Part shown: positions 25,039-37,689 of the stretch, piece by piece
Layout: the number at the start of each line of letters is the position of its first letter
How positions within the stretch are numbered: the first letter of the stretch is position 1
Source of the DNA: Promerops cafer
Taxonomy: Eukaryota > Chordata > Aves > Passeriformes > Nectariniidae
Assembly: GCA_013398275.1 (NCBI GenBank)
Contig: VZSE01013530.1
Span: 3,158,718-3,222,717 of the forward strand
Direction: 5' to 3'
DNA length: 64,000 bases
Notes under the pieces: generated by a model
Told to the model about the DNA's origin: nothing
The model's database searches: none
The model's input: only the letters and a program-made list of their open reading frames with translations
Translations under genes and position numbers: made by a program

Positions 25039-26971
25039 GGCACAGCCTCAGCACAGCCTCGCCTCCCGCCGCTGCCGGCACATCAAACTCCCTTCAGCTC
25101 CGGGACCATGCAAGGGCTCTCTCTTTGGGCTTGGAAACCCCCCTGTGACAATCCCATTTTTGTACAGAACATTAAGGATGGGGTAAGGTGGCCCCTCCCG
25201 AGCTGCTGGCAGTTTAGGACTTACATAGGCAGGTTCTGGAAGTTTTACAGAAATGCAGCTGAAGCTCCCAATTACAATTAACAGGTGCAGTAAGAAAAAT
25301 GCTTAGTTGTTCCCTCTCCATCTGAAATCTCCTGCTGTAACAGCCTGTAACCATAGAGTGTCCTTCCAGGCCCCTGGAATAACACAGTCCTCTCAGGAGA
25401 AAGTGATTCACTCTTTGATGTGATAAAAAGAGGAAAACAAGTGAACAGGAGGCACTAAACAGCCATCTTGTGAAACCCAGACAGCTTTTCCAATTCCATT
25501 TCTGAGCTGTTTATCACCATATAAAAAGCCTGATACCCAGCAGACTAGAGGAAGACCAGTGCTGATGTCCCTGTCTTTCTTACATTTATATTCCAGCCTA
25601 AATCTCACTGAGATTTAGCTCAACAAATGAATTATTTAAGTTGCAACCCTGATTCAGTGCCCAGAGAATCATTTTGATGTAGATGGGAGGAGGGACCTAG
25701 TACAGAAGAATTCAGGTGCAGAGCAGTGTCTGCTTTCCCAAGGCAGAGGAGAGCACCATAGCACAGCTGGGTTCATCTCCACAACTTCTGTGAGAGGAAA
25801 ATCACAGCTGCAGGGACACAGCAATGGCTGGGCAGTGGTTTGCTGGTGGGCTGATTGGAACAACAAAACACAGATGTTTTTCTGGTTGACTAGACAAAAG
25901 CAGTGTCTGGGCTGAGAGCAAAATACACACATAACTTCTGATGCTGTGCAAAGATCTTCATATTCCTTTCCCTCTTTTCCCTCTGTGCCATTCAGCTCCA
26001 ACAGTGGTGTTAAAGGCAGCAGGGGGACTGTGCCCTGCTGCTGAGAGGTGACACAGCCTGTGCTGCTCTTCTGGCTCGGAAATCCAGCAAAACACAGCAG
26101 CCTCCAGTTCCAGGGCAGCTCCAGAGGACGCTCACACAGCACCTTCTCCCTGCAGGCAAGCAGGGCAGAGCCAGCCCCAGCACCCACAGGTGCTGCTCTC
26201 CCCCTTCTCCCAGAGCATCACTGACCCACCTGGTGGCCCTTCAGGGACCCATGCCACACAGCAACCTTCTCCAAACCCAGCCTTCAGGCTGCCAGTATTC
26301 TGCTCATTTCCATTTAAGCTATGTATGTCTTGGAATTGCTACTAGAGAAGCCAGGGACACTTGAGTGTGTGTTTTCTGGATATAAAAAGACAAAAAAATG
26401 TTGCTTCTTTATGTAACTTAAGCCAAGCTACTAACATTAAAGCATCTGGAATTAATTATCCCAGCCAGATAATGTTTCCATAATTACTTCAGTAATGCAA
26501 ACAGCTCCACTTGCCTTTGTATCCACCTACTAATGGAGACCAGAAACAGAAGACGTGAGCAACGGTGGCAGCTCTGCACCTGCCGTGGTCTGAGCATGAG
26601 CCACAGCAGAGCAAGAGCTGGACAAATCCCCTGACACTGTTACTCACAGAGCTGAGCATGGGAAAGCTCAAAACACAGACACGAGCACAAGATGACAACT
26701 CCCATCCACCAGTAGGATGTCTTCACATGGGTCTCCTTAAAGAAACCCAGCCCAGTGAAAGCAAAGCTTTGAGGAATTTGAAAAGGCAGCATCCAGACTC
26801 TTTTAATGCGTTCTGGATCACTGAACTAACACTGAACCCTGAAACACATGAGAACAGCTCTGGCGCTGAGTCACTCGAAGCAGCACACAGCCCATCCCAG
26901 AAAACAAGGAGGGATCTGTCTGCCTCTTCCACCATCCCTGTGCAGCTACACTTGTTTGGGTGACCTTCATG

Positions 26972-27105
26972 AAACTCCACAATGGTCTGATTTGGAAGAG
27001 ATTTTTAGAGGTCACCTAATCCAAGCTCCATGCCACAAGCAGGGACACCTTCAGCTAGATCAGATTTTCCAGATCTTTCAAGTGCCCTGAGAGAAACCAC
27101 CTACC
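26972..27105 (-). mobile_element. Old CR1 LINE fragment
   Basis: The order CACAATGGTCTGATTTGGAA, AGAGGTCACCTAATCCAAGC, AGCAGGGACACCTTCAGCTA, GATCAGATTTTCCAGATC is the reverse complement of a diverged CR1 3' tail. It is short and decayed; similarity is judged by eye. Confidence 0.75.
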
Positions 27106-28427
27106 AGCTCTCCTCCACCTCCCCAAGGTCCTGGCAACATAGTGAAGCTACTTTCCAGCAATACTCCACCTAAATCCAACAGGATTACCCACAGCAGCAC
27201 CAAGAACTGAGCAGCTTTTCCTGCTGCTGGGCTATCCCGCTCCTCCCATCACTCTGGAGAGCACTTAAAAGTAACAGCTCCTTGCATTGTTCAAAGGGGA
27301 CCCAAGGTGCTCTAAATCACTAAGAGGTGATTTCATTAGTGCTGCGGTGCAAGCCCAGCACTCAGGGCTGCTGGGGTTTGCCTGGCTACACGCTAAATCC
27401 GTGGTTCTGGATGGAGAGCAGAGGCAATGGAGTGAGATGTGGAGGCTCCCAAGGCTGTACCGAACCAGAGTCAGTCCCAAGAGCTGCACACCTTGTTACA
27501 GAGCAGCAGGAAATCAAGCTCACTCGTTCTATACATTTGCTGCTGAAGTACACTTGACTTTCTGTGTGCTTGATCCAGTATAAACCACAGGCATCCACTG
27601 GGAAGATTAGCAAACATTCAAAATAAAAGTCCAAGTGGCTCAGAATGAGGTAAGAACAGGCTGGATTAACACGTTTCCCATAGCAAACTAATAAAGGTGA
27701 GGACTTGCTGAAAGCCCACACAAGAACTTGTCAAGCAGAGAGTAAACCAGAAATGATGACAAGTAACAGGCAGAGTAAATCACACTTACTCCTTTGTGAA
27801 GCACTCGCAGGCACTGGGCACAAGCCAACAACCTTCTGCAGCACCAGTACCACCTTCTGCACGGCTCAGACCCTCTGCTGCCCTGGGTGTGATTCATCCC
27901 ATCCTAAACCAGGTACCCGAAGCACTGGCAGGACAGACCACCCTGTGCACAGCCCATCCCTCCCCACTGCCTGCAGGGACAAGGGTTGCCTGAGCAGATC
28001 TGACTGGAAACCTCCCTCTCCCAGTGGCAGAGCTGGAGACAAAACTCTCTGATGTTACATCACTAGGATTATTTTGCAGTCCTGGATCAGTGCCACTGGA
28101 CAGCCCATCCTCACCACAGCCAGTTGTCACTGTGGGGGTCCCCAGGAACGGGCAGGCAGGGAGCCTTCCTCTCCCCACACATAGCCCAGAGCTTGTGATC
28201 AAAGCATGTAGGCCTCAGGCAACTGGGCTTTTCATTTCTTTTGATCAGAGCACAGTCTCTGAGGGAAGTGTACATGTATTTCTGGAGCATACCAGAACCC
28301 AGGCGTATTTAAGGGCAGGCAGCCACAGAATGGGGATAACCAACCCAAGAAATAGCCCTTTGTAAAATCGCCAGCATGCCATCTGCAAGCTCCAAACTCA
28401 CACATTTTTCATGATGAGCTGGAGGGA

Positions 28428-28490
28428 AGGGAAAAAAAAAACAGGGAAAAAAAAAGAAAAAAAAAAGAAGGATTATGTTAAAAGAAAAAA
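28428..28490. repeat. A-rich homopurine tract
   Basis: Runs of 9-10 A interrupted by CAGGG or G give a nearly pure purine stretch of about 40 bases (28428-28470), followed after ATTATGTT by a further A run. It is low-complexity sequence without target-site or element structure that I can see. Confidence 0.85.
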
Positions 28491-29379
28491 AAGCTACTCA
28501 AACTGCTGCAGAATCCTGCCTGCCCCTTCTGCAGCAAAGCCCAAGGGAAGAAGCTGATGAGTCAACAGCCAGCCTGCGTCGCCGACCGAGGAAAGGAAGT
28601 CCAATCTCACCACTCGAGAACAAAGTGTGCTGGTTCATCGAGTACACACTGAGAACGCAGCCTCAGGAAGCCCTCCCCGGGCTGGGAGCTGCAAGGATAC
28701 AGCCTGGCTGCCAGCCAGCACTCCCGAGGGACAGGGAGAGGTGACGTCCAGGCATAGCTGGGACATCTGCATCGTGCCACCCTGCTGCCAGGCCAGCCTG
28801 GCCACCTTTCCTCAGGCTACCATGCTCCACATTGCAGCAGAGACTGCTCCTGGAGGGATTTTCTCCCTTTGCTGGAATCGCTCCCTCACAGCTCTGGGTG
28901 TTCTGGATGCAGCACCCAGCCCCGTGAGGAGGAGCTGTGGTGTCTCTTCACTGCAAGATGGGGGCAGGGATGTGTCCCAGTCCTACACCCACTGCTGGTG
29001 CACCAGTTCATTCTTCTCCCCGCCTCAGTACACTCATCTCCAGCACTGCTTCCCACGGACAGACCTGCTCCGTGTGCCTCCTCTTCCAACGACACTGGCA
29101 GCGCAAAACCACGACCTGCCAGCAACTACAAACCCTTGGAAAGAGCTGCTGGAACTCCCGGAGACGTGGGGGCAACTCCTTGTGGGAGCCCAGTAAAGAA
29201 CAACACAGCTCGGAGGTGAACACCGACTGGGCAGCGCCACGCCATCACGATCAGCCAGCCCTGCACCAGCTGGATGTGTTCCCACGAGCACAGCAAGGAG
29301 CTGCTTGACCTGTGCCCGTGGCCATTAGAGAAGGGCAGAGGGGACTGAGGGAGGAGGACAGGACAGGGACACAGCCACC

Positions 29380-29460
29380 GTGCCGACGTGGCAGACGGCG
29401 TTTGCGCCGGTGCCGCCGCCATCGCCGAGCTGGTACTCGCCGGGGCTGTGCCTTCCTGTT
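29380..29460. promoter_or_regulatory. Short intronic CpG cluster
   Basis: About 80 bases dense in CpG (GCCGACGTGGCAGACGGCG and GCCGCCGCCATCGCC among them) inside CpG-poor intron 3. It is too short for a formal CpG island. It includes a GCCGCCATCG motif that resembles YY1. Any promoter role is speculative. Confidence 0.25.
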
Positions 29461-30892
29461 ACCACAGCACTTTCTGTTTTCTGTTAAAACAGGGCCACAG
29501 CGACGATGCAAGTATAGATCTGCAATGCCAAGAATATCTGGGAAGCCTGCCAGCAAGAAGCAGCCTTCCTGCTCGTCCTCCCGCTGTGTGCAAATTCACA
29601 GGAAACAGAATCTACAGCACATACTAATGTGGCTTAATGCGAGATCCAAGAGCCACCTTGAGATCCTGCTTGCATCCCTGTCAGCCTGGGGAAGGAGCCA
29701 CATGCCAAGAACATTAAATCATTAAATAAAGGAGGAAATAAAACCTGCACAGGTGCATAAAATCCCACGTAGGTGCCACTTCTTTACGAAGCGATGCTCC
29801 GCTGTGCAAGCTCAACACACTGCCAGCATTGCCACCAGCAGGAAGGGACAAGCCCAGGTCAGGTCCTGGCACATCCACTGGTCAAAAATGGCTTCACAGC
29901 CTTCTATGAACACCTGTATCAACCAGCAAAGTCCATGTCCTTTGAGGTTTATTATGGTGTGACTCTGGGAATACAAAGCTCACCTGAAACACCTTCCCAT
30001 TCACAACAGGAGAGGTACCCAAAGCCCTGATGCTCCGAAACTGCTGCTAACTCTTACCCTTACTTCACCTTGTTTAATCCTGAAGCTGTACTGCGATGAG
30101 CCAACTTTGCCTCCAACACCCAGCTGAACCCCACACCAGACTGGGACCTTGTATCTGGCTCTCCTCATGCTGGAAATCTCTGTGCCTCTGTTTACACAAC
30201 TGTAAAATAACTGCAAAGTTCACACAGGGGCTGAAAGGCTCAGCTCTGGTTCAAGAAAGCCAGTGGAGATCCTTGCACTACGGGCTCTTGCAGAGGTGGA
30301 ATACATGGTACCACGGGGATGCAGTGCCACCACCACCCACATCACAGGTGGATGACCAGGAGACACTTGGGCAGGGGATGACAGCCTGCCTGTTGGAAGG
30401 GAAAGCTGCCCTGATTACTCACTCCTCTGATAGCTCCCATCTGACTGGAAGTGGCTTTTATTGCCACACAGGAGCCCTTCAAGCTCCGGGAAATTCTCAG
30501 GCGTGTCACCATAAAAAATAAAACCCTTTTGAACAGCCGTGAGCCAGAAGTGATCGTGGAGAGGAAACAGCTGATCTCCTGTGCTGCCTCTGATGACCCT
30601 GGCATCCAGGTGGCTGCCAGCAGCATCCTCCTGGGACAACAAGCCAAGATACGCTGCACCTCTTCCCTCCCTGCTTTCCTCACAACTGCACTGCAATTTC
30701 TGCTAACCTAGAAAGGGCTCTTGAGTTTAAGGTGGCTCTTAGCTGAGGCATTTTCAGACAGCTGCTTTCTGGGGAAAGCATTCCTTAAAATACAGCTCTT
30801 GCCTTCTGCCTCACCCCCAGCTTTTGACATTTTACAGCCTCAGTAAAACAAAACGTTTTAAAAATCTAATTTTCAGCTTTGGAGGCACAAAA

Positions 30893-31060
30893 CCTAGAGG
30901 CAGGGCGCGGGCAGGGAGAGGCGGTTTCCAAGCAGCCAGGCGGGAGAGGAGAAGAGCGGCAGCGGCTGCGCGCACGGCACCTTTCGGACGACGAGATCCC
31001 TCTGTGGAGCGGGAAGCTCCCACGCAGCGCGCGGCACAACCCGCCGGCTCAGCCCAGGAG
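30893..31060. promoter_or_regulatory. Intronic CpG island-like cluster, candidate internal promoter
   Basis: A GC- and CpG-rich block (GGGCGCGGGC, GGCTGCGCGCACGGC, CGGACGACGAG, CGCAGCGCGCGGC) flanked by ordinary AT-rich intron. An AT-rich TTTTAAAAATC segment lies immediately left. It sits about 3.4 kb downstream of exon 3 in JADE2 orientation. Intragenic CpG islands often mark alternative promoters or enhancers. No transcript evidence is available here. Confidence 0.4.
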
Positions 31061-32372
31061 CCACCCCTGAGCACCAGCACCATGGGCTGGCTGTTATTTT
31101 GCAGGCAGTGCTTGTCTGCTCGCCAGCTCCCGGGGCTCTAGTGTCTTCTCTCCAGCCTCCCCACCTCCCTCTAGGAATCTCACATGGAAGTGGCTGTCAG
31201 AAGTGACAACATCAGGACTGGATTAGCACAGGCATCCCCCCCTAAGGGCGGGATGCTCTGTTACACCTCTGAGATGGGGAAAAGCAGAGCACTGACAGCG
31301 AGGAAGAGAGTCAGCCACCAGTCTCCACATTTCCAGTCTACAAAAAACATCAGTGCTGGGACTTTTTTCAGCAGATTAAAGGAATTTGGATTGTCCATAC
31401 CCAACAGAGAGAGGATGTTCAGTTTAGATGAAATTTTCTGAGTAGGGAAAAAGGCAAGTTTGGAAGCAAAGGAGGAAAGCGATGTTGAGGCCATGGGGCA
31501 GCAGCCACAGGGTGGGGAGCAAAAGGAGCAGCTCAGGCAGGACCAGCAAGGTGGCTGCTCCTGGGATGGAGACTGGGGTGAATTAAGGCAGTTAAACAGG
31601 GGAGGTAAATGGAGTTGTAAGGCCTTTTAAGACTGCTCTCTTAAGGCAGGTGAAATAGAGTCATCTCTTGTGAAAAAACATTTGACATTTCTCCAAAACA
31701 GGGCAAGATGCAAGAAGGAGTTGTCTTAACTCTGGAGATAGCAAAATTACTGCAGTCTGCACTGCCCCTGGCAGTCCAACACTGCCCTTTCCACCTCCCA
31801 TGCTGCCCTCTCCACCTCCCCTTCTCACATCAGTGGCCCAAGTGGGAAAATGCTGAGGGCAGGGATGCTTTGGGAGGGAGAGCTGCTCAGCAGAAGCACA
31901 CCATCTCTGCTATGCCTTCTGGCATGCATGCTGTCCTGATTTTAAAAAAATCGGGCAGTGTCACTGCCTGTCCCCCTGGGATGTGCATCATGGCTACAAA
32001 CCAGGTGCAACCATTAACACTGCTGTAAAATGAGCTCTTCATTTCACTCCCATCACACTGGGGAAGGTAAAATATCCCAAACAGGCGTCTATCCGAGAAC
32101 AAAGCCCTCCAGGCCATGCTTGCTGTCCAGCCAGCAAACAGAGATGGTTCAGGCAATAGAGACACAGTGCAAGACAGAGCAACAGGAGAAGAAAGAAGAG
32201 GAAGCTGAAGCTGTGGGCAAGCAGCACAATCTCCAAGCAGCCCAGGAGCAGCCTGGGATGAGCAGGGCATGACACAAACTAGAGGGGCTGCAGAAATCCA
32301 CCTGGGATTAGCTGGGAGTGATGGAGTCAGCAATGAGTATCTCTGAGAGGTCATAGAGAATGGGTCAGATTT

Positions 32373-32583
32373 CAGAATTACAGACTGGCTTGCATTGCAA
32401 AGGACCTTAAAGGGGTCATCTAGTTCCAATACCCTGCCATGGGTAGGGACACCTTCCACTTGACCAGGTTGCTCAAAGCCCTGTCTAGCCTGGCCATTCT
32501 TCCAGAGATGCAGCCACAGCTTCTCTGGGCAACCTGTGCCAGCACCTCTCCACCCTCACAGGGAAGAATTTCTTTCTAATATC
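32373..32583 (-). mobile_element. CR1 LINE 3' fragment
   Basis: The reverse complement shows AGAAAGAAATTCTTCCCTGT, GAGGGTGGAGAGGTGCTGGC, CACAGGTTGCCCAGAGAAGC, CAACCTGGTCAAGTGGAAGG, TGTCCCTACCCATGGCAGGG, and a decayed AAGGTCCTTTGCAATGCAAG end. It is a 5'-truncated CR1 of about 210 bases, similar to the 10.2 kb copy but more diverged at its 3' end. Confidence 0.9.
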
Positions 32584-34502
32584 TGTTGCTTTAAAAATAA
32601 AACAAACTCTTTGTAGAGCAAGGCTTGAACTCAAAACAATGTTGAGGTACTGAAGAAAGAGCTGGAACTATTTCAGGACGCAGTTCATCAAGGAATATGG
32701 AAAAGTGCCAATTTTGAGAATAATCAAACAAGAAAATAATCCCAAGAATTAGGAAATTCTTCAGAGGATAACACTGGAAGTGAAACTGACACTGGAAGTG
32801 AAACTTCATCTTCAAGGTGAGTGGGCAGCACCAGGATGTCTCCTCCAGAAACCAAAGGGGGACACCACCCATGTCATTGTGGTGATGGGGGTGCCAGAGC
32901 AGGACAGAGTGGGATGGGGACCTGGGAGGGAATGACCTGCTCATATCCATGTATGAAAACATGCAGCAGAGCTGCTGCAGGACCCCCAAATTCAAGGGCT
33001 TGGAGACATGAAGAGAGGCACACTTCCAGCCTGTCCTGCACCCCAGAAGGCCCTGGCTGCGAGGTCTGGGATGCCAAATCCCACTGCTGGGAAGCAGCAC
33101 TCCCAGCTCTACATGGGCACCGCCAGCCCAGGCAGTGCCAAGCTATCACTTTTCGGCTGGAAATAGCCCCGGCACGAGCCCTCAGCTGGGAAGCAGAGCA
33201 CTGGCGAGGCCAGACTGCGGTTAGCTATCAAAGACAACTAAAAAAAGATATTTTACACACAGCCTTTTTTCTTCCCCCTTCTCTTTTTTTTTGGTTGTGT
33301 TTTTTTTTTTTCTCCCAAGGATTAAATCAACTCAACAGCCCCCTTTACAACTTCCCTTTTGATGTGTTCAGACTCATTAAAGTTTCATTTCTTTCTCTGT
33401 TTTCCCCGGGGGAGGAAGGGGAGCGTACACAAAAGTTTATTTCAGAAGCGGGGTCGGCAGCTGCAGCAGCAGCAGCTGCTGTTCTGTGGGACAAGTGGAG
33501 CCTCCACCAGCCTCTGCTCTGTGCCCAAATCCCTTGGCAAAACACACCCCTCTGCAGCCACCCCGCTCCCACGAGCAGCCCCAGCATCACCCTGGCACAA
33601 TGCTTCACGAGTGTTTCTGCAGGATACACACACGGTGTCACACGTCACACAGGGAACACATGAGAGATGCAAAGCTCCTGCATACTCTGTGGGGAGTTTT
33701 GGGTCTGACCCTGCAAGTTTTCAGATCCGACCCTCCAGGTTCTGGGGTCCCTTCCCAGCCCTTTCCATTCCCCCCACTGGCAGCACCAGCCTTTCCCACA
33801 CAGCTTTGGCCACTGCCCTGGGATAATCCCCCGCACACGTCAAGGGAGTAGCAGCTCCCCCATGTTTCCTTCTCGCCTGAGCAGCTGTTTAAGTGTCTAT
33901 TTTAAAACTCAGTTCCCTATTTTAAAATAGCTAATGAGCCCCCGATCTCTGCTGACAGACGTCGTCTCTACAAGGTCTGGGAGATGCTTCTCTGTTTGCT
34001 GGGCTCCTTTTCCCAAGCCCTGAATCTCAGCATGCCCAGCACGTCTCCAATCTGCACAAACATGGTAAAGAGGGAAGTTTTTAATTTAAGGGCCAACTCC
34101 TGCTCCCCTGCCGTGAAATACCAGCGGTACAATCACGTGCTCCTAGACAGAGAAGCATCAAGCAGCCAGGCAGAGCTGGCATTCTGCACAGTTTTCTGTT
34201 GTTATTTTTTTATTGTTCCTTCGATTTTATCAGATCTTTTTTAAAATTTCCTGTACAAGAGCAAACAAGGAGCTGTCCCAGCTGGCCAGTGCCCAAAAAA
34301 AGCCAGGTGCATGAGAGGGACTTTTCAGGATGCAGTGGGAGGTCCCTGTGCATCCCTGTGCAAGCCCAGGATCCCAAGCATCACATTTATGTGCTCTCCG
34401 AGATGGTGTGCACCCCACCAAGGCAGAGGGAACCCCACAGAGAGGACCAGGCAGAGGAGGCCCCGTGGACAGAACCAGATGGAGGAGACCCTGCTCACTT
34501 AC

Positions 34503-34660
34503 CTGACCACAGGTTCAGGGATGGCCTCGGCACTTGCTGGCACCTGGACACCCTTCTCCCACTCCTGCCTCCAAGGATCAGCCAGAACGTAGTACTCGTC
34601 AGGACTCAGCTGGAAGGAGTCAGGGATCTTCATGGCTGTTATCAGATCCGTCCGGAAAAC
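34503..34660 (-). CDS. JADE2: JADE2 coding exon 3 (residues 49-101, conserved N-terminal JADE block)
   Basis: The exon encodes VFRTDLITAMKIPDSFQLSP, then DEYYVLADPW, RQEWEKGVQV and PASAEAIPEPVV, followed by AG, the first two bases of Arg101. This is the most recognisable N-terminal signature of the JADE family and is nearly identical among vertebrate paralogues. The acceptor CAG is at 34663-34661 and the donor GTAAGT starts at 34502. The phase-2 end (AG) joins the G that opens exon 4 to give Arg. The EAIPEPVV ending, rather than the GTIPQP or DTVPQP endings I recall for JADE1 and JADE3, favours JADE2. The segment lies just N-terminal to the EPL-like region that binds the acetyltransferase. 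A 16.3 kb intron follows and an 11.1 kb intron precedes it. Confidence 0.96.
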
Positions 34661-35167
34661 CTGCACCAGGAAAAACCCACCCTGAGCACAGAGGTCTAGC
34701 AGAGGCTGGGGGCACACGTGCCCAGGGAGGGTGTCCTTGGGAAACTGCCCCCGAGGGATGGCACAAGGGGTGTCTGCATCACCAGTGCAGTGGCTTGCGG
34801 GTGTCAGATCAAGCCCCTGCAGGGTAAGTTTTGGGTAGGAGAACACAGCAACAGGCAGGGACTCCCCTCCAGCCAGGCAGTGCCAAGCCCTGCAGCTGCA
34901 ACCCCTTCAAGGTCCCCCACACTGGGTAGTCAGGAAATCCAGCCACAGAGTGTGAGCTTGGACCAGATGAAGACCAAAAATTAGTTCTAAACTGAAACAA
35001 CAGGCTGCTTTATCTTAGGGGATTGATGGTTTCAGCACAGCCACACAAATCTACTCCAAATGCCAAGGGATGTACAGCAACTGGGCTTCTCCACATTTGG
35101 CCCTCACAGGCCACAAGAAAACGGTGTTCTTGTCTTGAACGAGGATGAGGGAAACACAGAGCCACTT

Positions 35168-35284
35168 TGTCCCAAGCACCTTCATATCCTCCTCACATCA
35201 CCTCACCCTCCTGAGCACCTTTGTGTCCCCTTCAGGTCACCTCACTGTCCCAAGCACCTTCATGTCTCCATAGCATCACCACAT
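35168..35284. repeat. 39-bp tandem repeat, 3 copies
   Basis: Three diverged 39-base units at 35168-35206, 35207-35245 and 35246-35284, each with a core like CCCAAGCACCTTCATG and ending TCACCTCAC or similar. The unit is a multiple of three, so a short plus-strand frame reads as a 13-residue repeat. There is no sign that this is coding. Confidence 0.88.
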
Positions 35285-36685
35285 TGTCCTGAATAGGGAC
35301 GGACAAAAGCTGAAGACAGAAACTATCCAGCTAAAATTTAATCTAGGTGCTGCTTACACATGCACAAACACAGATTTTTCCTGACTCAATAAACCCCTTG
35401 TGAGATCAACACTGGACCCCTCCTGTAGGAAAATCCTCCAGTCCTTCAGTCAGTGAATGGGCTCATTCTCCATCTCGCTCTTGGTCCTGCAGCATCTTCT
35501 CCCAATATACAAGGATGAAAAACTCATTCTAAAAATATCCCTCATGGTAAGTAAGGTTTTCCTTCCACAGGGCTGCCTGACAGCAATGACTCGAGCAACC
35601 CTGCCTCTTGCAGCATAAAAATAAATTGTAAATTAAAATGGATGATTTCTCCTCTCTACCATCTGCTATTAGCTGGAATAATAACTGCCAGTGCCAGCAA
35701 TCCTGCCTGGACACTATCTCGCTCCATCCCTGCTACTTCTGCATTCCTTCCACAAGGCTGGGATGGATCAGGTGTTTTCTTTGGATATTGTTTAATCTCT
35801 TCACAGTCTGTTCTCCAAAGGAGAACTGCCTTGTCAGAATCACAAGAAACAATACAGTATAGTTTTACATTCTTTGACACAAAGATAACACGCTTTGGAG
35901 AGCATTTGGGAACCCAAATCAACTGAAATGCAGGAAACTAGACCTAACTAAGACCACTGAGACCAGTATTTAGGTCAGTTTGTTTAATCCTCAGAGTGTC
36001 AGCTGCTAACCCAATTAGAGTTAAATACAATATATAAACAACCTTTGCTATGTTGGGACCTCTGAATTTTACTGGTACTTTCCTCCTGATGCAGCTGTTT
36101 GGAGAGATTTTTGACTATGTCTGTATAAACCTGATTTGAGTTGGTCAGACACAGTCTTGGCACACCATTCAACAGACATAATTAATAGCCTATATATTAC
36201 AGTCAGCTCAGTTTGGGACAGATTGGGTCCTTTAAGTCCCTGTGTGCTACAAACACATGGTTACAGACACCACAGTAACCTTTTAACACACTGCCAGTGT
36301 GGGAAATTAAAAAAAATATTAAGACAGGCATTAATTAAACATGAGAAAGGGATATGTGAGATAGCATAGTCCCTCCAGCAGTGTGGGTCTGTGTATCCAA
36401 AGAAGTGCAGGAATCCCACTGCCGTGTGTTTTCTAAAACAAAGGGTAGAAATACACCCTGATCTTGCCAGCCCTGCGCTGACAGGTCACAGCCTGAGTCA
36501 ACAACATCTCCTTAACCCAGTTTCAGTGCCCAGCTCCAACGAGGACAAGAAGAACCTGAGTAATCCCTCACTCCTCAGAGCTCTCGGCTTGGGTGGATGA
36601 GATGCCTCCCCTGTGCCTGAACCACAGGGGGCTGAGGCCACCGTGGGGGTGAGTGCCACCTCCCTGCTCTGGCCACCAGAACCAT

Positions 36686-36935
36686 ACAATCACTGAAGCA
36701 CAGAATCATTAAACTTGGAAAAGCCCTACAAGATCATCAAGTCCAACTGTCAACCCAGCACTGCCAAGCTCAGCACTAAACCATGTCCCCAAGAGCCACA
36801 TCCACACATCTTTTTAATTCCCTGCAGGGATGGTGATTCCACCACTGCCCTGGGCAGCCTGTGGCAGTGCCTAACCACCCTTTCAGCGAAAAACTTTTTC
36901 CTGATATTCAATCTAACCTTTCCCTGGCAACAGCA
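36686..36935 (-). mobile_element. CR1 LINE fragment, older subfamily
   Basis: The sequence contains CAGAATCATTAAACTTGGAA, ACAAGATCATCAAGTCCAAC, CACTAAACCATGTCCC, GGATGGTGATTCCACCACTG, GGGCAGCCTGTGGCAGTGCC and TTTTTCCTGATATTCAATCT. Together these are the reverse complement of an older CR1 subfamily tail, distinct from the CCATGGCAGGGAC type elsewhere in the window. Confidence 0.88.
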
Positions 36936-37689
36936 CAATACTGTTACAGAAAATACTGTTTTGAAAACACATGCCCTAGGGATTTGTGGGCAAAGGCAAG
37001 CAGGAATGGTTTCCAAAGGGCACCCAAAAGCTTTTCTGAATGACCTGGACTGGATCCTGCTGACATGAGAGTACCCTTCTCCCTTTATACCAGCTCAGTT
37101 GCCTCCTGAGGACACCTCCTTTGTCACTGTGGGGTTCAGGAGCATTGCATCCTTCTTTCATGCAGGCAAATACACCCAATTCCACCAGGAAGCTGCTCAG
37201 GGCAGTGCTGGCAGTGCAGGGCATGATGGCAGCATGCTCCTGCTTCCACCTCAGTGCACAGACCCAGCAGCCAGCTCCAGAGCAGTGGAGAACATGGGAC
37301 TGCCCTTTCCAGGACACCCAACCATTGGGAGGGTCCAGCCATATCATTACCCTGCCCTGAGGCCTTCCCAGGCACCCACAGCAGCTGTGGCCTTCCCAGA
37401 GCCTTACCCCAGGCAAGGATCCCCATTTTCTTTTGCTAGGTCAGCACCAGGTGACAGCAGGGAGGTGACAAGCCCTGTCTCTTCGGGTAACACCAGGGCT
37501 GGGCACCCATGGAACAGTGTCAAAATCCTGGCCCATCACCCTCCTCCTACTGATGAAGAGGGAGACGGATGAGCGTCCACAACAACGGGACCAGACCTCA
37601 GCATAATTTCTCCTCTCTGCATGGTGCAGATCCCAGGCTCGTGTTTTCCAGCATTAAGTCTTCCCCAAATTCATCCCTTCCGGCTTTTC

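Larger units (their letters stand above)
18196..34502 (-). other. JADE2: JADE2 intron 3
   Basis: A 16307-base intron, the largest inside the window, with GT at 34502-34501 and AG at 18197-18196, phase 2. It contains CR1 fragments near 19.7, 27.0 and 32.4 kb, a 15-bp minisatellite at 24.8 kb, an A-rich tract at 28.4 kb, and CpG-rich clusters at 29.4 and 30.9 kb. No further coding exon is supported; the 280-codon plus-strand frame at 32821-33663 lacks recognisable features. Confidence 0.85.

Noticed and set aside
24746..25186. Pentapeptide-repeat proteins on both strands (CPAEL-, AVPCR- and AQLCR-like)
   Set aside because: They are translations of the 15-bp minisatellite, whose unit is a multiple of three and lacks stops in several frames.
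26000..26035. CTCF-like GCAGCAGGGGGAC
   Set aside because: It matches only the core of the motif, and such matches are frequent by chance in GC-rich intron.
32821..33663. A 280-codon plus-strand ORF
   Set aside because: No domain, no conserved motif, amino-acid composition of random GC-rich DNA, and no splice or promoter support. It lies antisense in a JADE2 intron.
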